In this document: positions 60,987 to 64,000 of the stretch, in pieces
How positions within the stretch are numbered: position 1 is the first letter of the stretch
Layout of the letters: each line of letters starts with the position of its first letter
Notes under the pieces: model-generated
Seen by the model: the letters and a program-made list of their open reading frames with translations, nothing else
Told to the model about the DNA's origin: nothing
Database searches by the model: none
Program-made: the position numbers and the translations under genes
Assembly (NCBI GenBank): GCA_009797885.1
Contig: WNKP01000002.1
Coordinates: 310,001-374,000, forward strand
DNA from: Flavobacteriaceae bacterium GF1
Lineage (GTDB): Bacteria > Bacteroidota > Bacteroidia > Flavobacteriales > Flavobacteriaceae
Length of the DNA stretch: 64,000 nt
Reading direction: 5' to 3'

Positions 60987-62291
60987 TTATCCTTTTTCTA
61001 CGACGATGTCATCATTACTAAACTTCAATCCAAAAACATTTGGGGATTCTATCTTTTTGTCATACAGAAGCCTTACTTGTATGTCCTCATCCATTTTAAT
61101 GGTTCCTTTCCAGTAGCCGAAAAGCAGGGCCTTTTTCCCCTTCCGTTTTACAATTGATTTTGTGTAGACCTCCAATTCCTGTTCCCCTTCCTCAATTTCT
61201 ATTTTGTTGTGGTATTTGACCCCTTTTCTGTTCATGCCATATTTTCTGATTTTATTGTCATTGACCTTTATGAACAGCTCTTGATATTCCTGAATGGACC
61301 CCAGGACGTGCACCATATCCAAGGTAAAAGTGGTTTTGGTGGGAGAAACCGGCAGGTCCTCTTCTTCGGCCACATCTTCTTCCGTTTCCGGAACTTCATT
61401 GGCATCGGTTTCAGGTTGGACTTCCGGTTCCGGCGCTCCGGGCGAATCCATTTTGGTAACATCTGCCCATGAAAAGAAGGATAGGTCATATGTACCATAT
61501 TTTAGCCAGGCATAACCTTTGTCCCCCCATTTTTCGCCCCATGAATTTCTAATGAGCCAGGCCCCCCTATCATCGTCCCATCCAACCACATTAATGGCAT
61601 GGTTTCGTTTACCAATATGCGGTTTGTCCAAAATTTCCTTTTTGGTGGGGTTGTGGGCAATAAAGTCGCTATCGGCGTTCACCGCAGCTGCCAATGCCCC
61701 ATGTTGGACAATGGCATTTTTTATGACATCGATTTCAGGGAAAACCCCTATTGATTTCCAATTGGCGACCCGAACAAACCCTTCGTCGGATAGGGAACAG
61801 GAGGCCTGCTCGGCCTGATATGGCCGTTGTGTTTCGACCTTTAATTTTTTGCTATTATCTGCCAACCACTTAAGGGCAAGGGTATAATCGCCACCCTTAC
61901 ATCCACCGCCCCGGTAAAAGCTTACACAGTCCACCAGTTGTTGTTCCGCGAGATCACTTTCTTTCCCGTTGATCAATAAATTGCTCGATTCCAAAGTGGC
62001 AATGGCCGAAAATGCCCAACAGGAACCACATTGTAACTGGTCCTTAATTGGCGAAAGCGCATTTACATCCCTAAGATCAAAACTTTTGGCCGTGGCTTCA
62101 CCGGCACTTTGTAGCGTAAGATTGTAGATGTCTTCCCCGCTTCCAATATATTCCTTGAAATCCTTATCCATCTGTGCCCTTTCCTCATCTGTTGCGGGAA
62201 TGAGTCCCATGGCCTGTGAAAGGAGTGTAGTAGTGGATAACAACAATCCTATTAGAAGGAGGTTTTTGATATGTATTGTATTGACTTTCAT
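60987..62291 (-). CDS. Papain-like (C1) cysteine peptidase, exported
   Basis: A 434-residue peptidase with signal peptide (cut near 'LLSQA') and a short propeptide. The catalytic set is complete: Gln85 and Cys91 in 'KDQLQCGSCWAFSA', His231 in 'NHAINVVGWDD', Asn249 in 'IRNSWGEKWGDKGYAW'. After the catalytic domain comes an acidic linker ('DANEVPETEEDVAEEEDLP') and a ~140-residue beta domain of unknown role. It is exported and acts in the periplasm or outside. Its ATG overlaps the inhibitor gene's stop. Confidence 0.92.
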   Translation of the reverse strand: MKVNTIHIKNLLLIGLLLSTTTLLSQAMGLIPATDEERAQMDKDFKEYIGSGEDIYNLTLQSAGEATAKSFDLRDVNALSPIKDQLQCGSCWAFSAIATLESSNLLINGKESDLAEQQLVDCVSFYRGGGCKGGDYTLALKWLADNSKKLKVETQRPYQAEQASCSLSDEGFVRVANWKSIGVFPEIDVIKNAIVQHGALAAAVNADSDFIAHNPTKKEILDKPHIGKRNHAINVVGWDDDRGAWLIRNSWGEKWGDKGYAWLKYGTYDLSFFSWADVTKMDSPGAPEPEVQPETDANEVPETEEDVAEEEDLPVSPTKTTFTLDMVHVLGSIQEYQELFIKVNDNKIRKYGMNRKGVKYHNKIEIEEGEQELEVYTKSIVKRKGKKALLFGYWKGTIKMDEDIQVRLLYDKKIESPNVFGLKFSNDDIVVEKG

Positions 62292-62650
62292 TTTTTACTT
62301 TTTTTAATTCTCACAACAATTTCCTTGACATTCCCATCAAGGATCAATTCTGGTTGAAAACTTCTGATCTTTACAAACTTTAGCGTGTACTTTCCTTTCT
62401 TCTCGCCTTGGAATTTGAAGTGTTTTGTATATTCTGAAAAGCCACTGGGGAGCTCGACATCGGTCTTAAAAGTATCGATGGCCATTATGCCCTCGGTGGG
62501 TTTGTAGGTCCATTCAAAACCTCCTTCCCCCTCTTGTTCCAGGGCAACTTCAAAAGTGTCCCCGGTGCGGACCACTTTATCCGAAGTTGCACAGGATACC
62601 TGGAGGAGTATCAAAAGCAGTATGCCAAAAGCTATGGTGTTTCTAATCAT
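62288..62650 (-). CDS. Chagasin-like (I42) cysteine-peptidase inhibitor lipoprotein
   Basis: A 120-residue lipoprotein from ATG 62650 (lipobox 'LQVSC'). The Ig-like I42 pattern is visible: 'VRTGDTFEVALEQEGEGGF' with 'EWTYKP' (in place of the usual NPTTGY-x-W), a Gly-containing middle loop, and 'FVKIRSFQPE' near the RPW-loop position. The loops are degenerate compared with chagasin. It overlaps the C1 peptidase gene by 4 bp (ATGA) and is translated first, so it is almost surely that peptidase's own inhibitor. Confidence 0.75.
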   Translation of the reverse strand: MIRNTIAFGILLLILLQVSCATSDKVVRTGDTFEVALEQEGEGGFEWTYKPTEGIMAIDTFKTDVELPSGFSEYTKHFKFQGEKKGKYTLKFVKIRSFQPELILDGNVKEIVVRIKKSKK

Positions 62651-62660
62651 TCCTATTTTT

Positions 62661-63749
62661 TTAGATATCCAAATCCTCTCCAAAGCTGTCTTCTTCTTCA
62701 AAGGCCTCCCCGTCATTTAAACCTTCAATGATCTCATCTTCGGTTCCCAACTCCTCCAGTTCCACAAATTCGTCATCGATTTCCACATCCTCAACATCTT
62801 CGGCATCCGGTTCCACGTCCTCAGGTTCCGGGTCGGGTTCCACTTCTTCCGGCGCTGCGTCGGGGGCTTCCTCGGGTTCCACTTCCGGTTCCACTTCTTC
62901 CGGCGCTGCGTCGGGGGCTTCCTCGGGTTCCGGGTCCGGCTCTACTTCTTCCGGGGCTGTATCCGGGACTTCCTCGGGTTCCGGGTCGGGTTCCACTTCT
63001 TCTGGTGCGGCATCGGGGGCTTCTTCGGGTTCCACTTCCGGTTCCACTTCTTCCGGTGCGGCATCGGGGGTTTCCTCGGGTTCCACTTCCGGTTCCACTT
63101 CTTCCGGTGCGGCATCTGGAGCTCCTTCGGGTTCCACTTCCTCGGCTCCTTCCGCTACGTCTTCGTCGGTCGCATCAGGTTCTACATCCACGTCGGCATC
63201 CATATCTGCATCACTGGGTTCTTCCTCTGCATTTTCAAAATCGGATTGTTCTTTAAAGGCTTCAAAAAACTCCTTTTTTTGGTCGTCGCTAAAGGAGTCC
63301 CATTCTTCTTTAGTATAGGTGCTGTAAGGTTGTCCTTTCCACATGAAAAAACCACCTCCGCCCAACTGTTCCCGGGCGGTATCAAAGGCCTCTCCAAAAT
63401 TCATGTCATCGGTAACGGCATCTGCAAATTGTACATTGGAGGAAATGGTCAGGTTCACCAGTCCATCATCCGTTCCTCCATCCAATTCCACGTCGTCCAA
63501 TTCCACATCATCCACTTGTTCCGTTTCAGACCCATCATTTGGGGTATTGTCTTCGGTTGCGGCTGCAATGCCTTGATTTATGGACCTACTGGACCTGCCA
63601 TAAACGGCGCCGCCCAAAATACCGGCCAAAGCCACTAAGGGCAATTTGCCGGCCTTCAAGAGTTTTACCTGTAATTTGGTCAACCCCTTTAATTTTACTT
63701 CCGTCTTTTTTTCGGGATTGACCTTTAAGATTGTTTCCTTTTCACTCAT
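62661..63749 (-). CDS. Acidic Pro/Glu repeat membrane protein
   Basis: A 362-residue protein. Basic residues 1-33 ('KLKGLTKLQVKLLKAGK') precede a hydrophobic segment at 35-50 ('LPLVALAGILGGAVYG'). Residues ~125-165 form a module 'GGGGFFMWKGQPYSTYTKEEW' found in other Bacteroidota proteins. Residues 204-310 are six 17-residue repeats ('PDAAPEEVEPEVEPEEA' type), and the tail is strongly acidic. It may be a membrane-tethered spacer or a calcium-binding or recruiting scaffold. It is the first gene of the operon. Confidence 0.75.
   Translation of the reverse strand: MSEKETILKVNPEKKTEVKLKGLTKLQVKLLKAGKLPLVALAGILGGAVYGRSSRSINQGIAAATEDNTPNDGSETEQVDDVELDDVELDGGTDDGLVNLTISSNVQFADAVTDDMNFGEAFDTAREQLGGGGFFMWKGQPYSTYTKEEWDSFSDDQKKEFFEAFKEQSDFENAEEEPSDADMDADVDVEPDATDEDVAEGAEEVEPEGAPDAAPEEVEPEVEPEETPDAAPEEVEPEVEPEEAPDAAPEEVEPDPEPEEVPDTAPEEVEPDPEPEEAPDAAPEEVEPEVEPEEAPDAAPEEVEPDPEPEDVEPDAEDVEDVEIDDEFVELEELGTEDEIIEGLNDGEAFEEEDSFGEDLDI
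62820..63140 (-). repeat. Six 51-bp tandem repeats within the acidic protein gene
   Basis: In-frame 51-bp units encode 17 residues each, with PDAAPE (or PDTAPE) at residues 211, 228, 245, 262, 279 and 296. Copies differ mainly by EVEP versus DPEP, so the array is likely to change length by slippage without frame loss. Confidence 0.85.
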
Positions 63750-64000
63750 TGTCTTTGTTTTCGATGTTCAAAAATGACCCTTATCATCGACCTAAAATTT
63801 TTTGACTGTATGAAACCACCATTTTAATGGACAAAGCCAATAAAACCGTAATTACACCAATAGTTTTTTGGAATGGCACAAAAAGGTAGCCACTCCTGAT
63901 TTGAACGTTGTTGGGGGGAACTTCTAAACTTTTTTGTAAGAAGTACTTGAACGTTTAATTAGAATATTTTCAGTTGAACTCGTAACGTTTTTACCAAGTC
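63750..64000. other. Upstream region of the peptidase/kinase operon
   Basis: The last 250 bases hold no gene. This should be the promoter of the minus-strand operon. I see no exact TAnnTTTG box, only AT-rich tracts. No inverted repeat stands out. Confidence 0.45.

Noticed and set aside
60987-62650. Classical toxin-antitoxin call for the peptidase and inhibitor
   Set aside because: Both carry export signals, so they act outside the cytoplasm; the order resembles TA modules but the biology differs.
62728-63318. Ser/Gly/Thr-rich plus-strand frame of 196 codons
   Set aside because: It is the antisense of the acidic repeat gene; its low complexity follows from the GAA/CCG-rich repeats of the true frame.

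Overview
The window reads as chromosome of a marine-type member of the Flavobacteriaceae (Bacteroidota). The evidence is a type IX secretion sorting domain, many short-signal lipoproteins, promoter elements of the TAnnTTTG type, AraC regulators with multi-helix membrane domains, SigZ-, DUF418-, DUF5777- and DUF6175-like proteins, and almost no Shine-Dalgarno signals. No rRNA, tRNA, CRISPR array, insertion sequence or phage gene was seen.

Layout. (1) 0.1-5.6 kb, minus strand: a C45-type acyltransferase/hydrolase, two exported proteins of unknown role, a flavin amine oxidase, a membrane-anchored protein and a DUF5694-like lipoprotein. (2) 6.0-24.0 kb: a respiratory and redox region. An AraC regulator and hemG lead into ccsBA (cytochrome c synthase) and a periplasmic aldehyde/xanthine oxidoreductase operon (Tat-exported 2Fe-2S subunit, Mo subunit, FAD/4Fe-4S subunit and an extra small five-cysteine protein). 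Facing them is a minus-strand cluster: a hexaheme cytochrome lipoprotein with a collagen-like stalk, a monoheme cytochrome lipoprotein, a DUF5777 beta-barrel, a four-cluster Fe-S protein, an NrfD quinol-interacting subunit, a periplasmic anchored protein, a soluble monoheme cytochrome, hemA and an NrfJ-like lipoprotein. Nearly identical palindromes of the FNR type (ATGAYATTTATCAT) lie upstream of both ccsBA and the cytochrome cluster, which suggests one regulon. (3) 24.4-34 kb: a serine hydrolase with a secreted partner and a divergent membrane regulator, AraC with an S41 peptidase, a SigZ-like sigma factor preceded by a 39-residue metallothionein-like peptide with 14 cysteines, a GH113-like glycosidase and dps. 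(4) 34-47 kb: DUF418 protein, two tandem membrane AraC paralogs, LytTR regulator with barrel and serine hydrolase, a 1-Cys peroxiredoxin, and a run of three acetyltransferases with an S33 hydrolase. One acetyltransferase is interrupted by a TGG-to-TGA-like stop.

(5) 47-54.5 kb, minus strand: a surface-protein operon (beta-helix, T9SS/thrombospondin-3 protein, fibronectin-like lipoprotein) beside a two-component system (TPR histidine kinase, LuxR-type regulator). The kinase is preceded by a 46-residue acidic lipoprotein gene with its own terminator. (6) 56.2-63.7 kb, minus strand: the best candidate for an undescribed system. It is one tightly packed operon with a clear terminator: an acidic repeat membrane protein, a chagasin-like (I42) inhibitor overlapping a papain-like (C1) peptidase, a transmembrane Ser/Thr kinase with WG repeats outside, a CsgG-like protein, a DUF6175-like protein and one unknown. 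An inhibitor-protease pair linked to a surface-sensing kinase and a CsgG-type envelope component is not a combination I can match to a named system.
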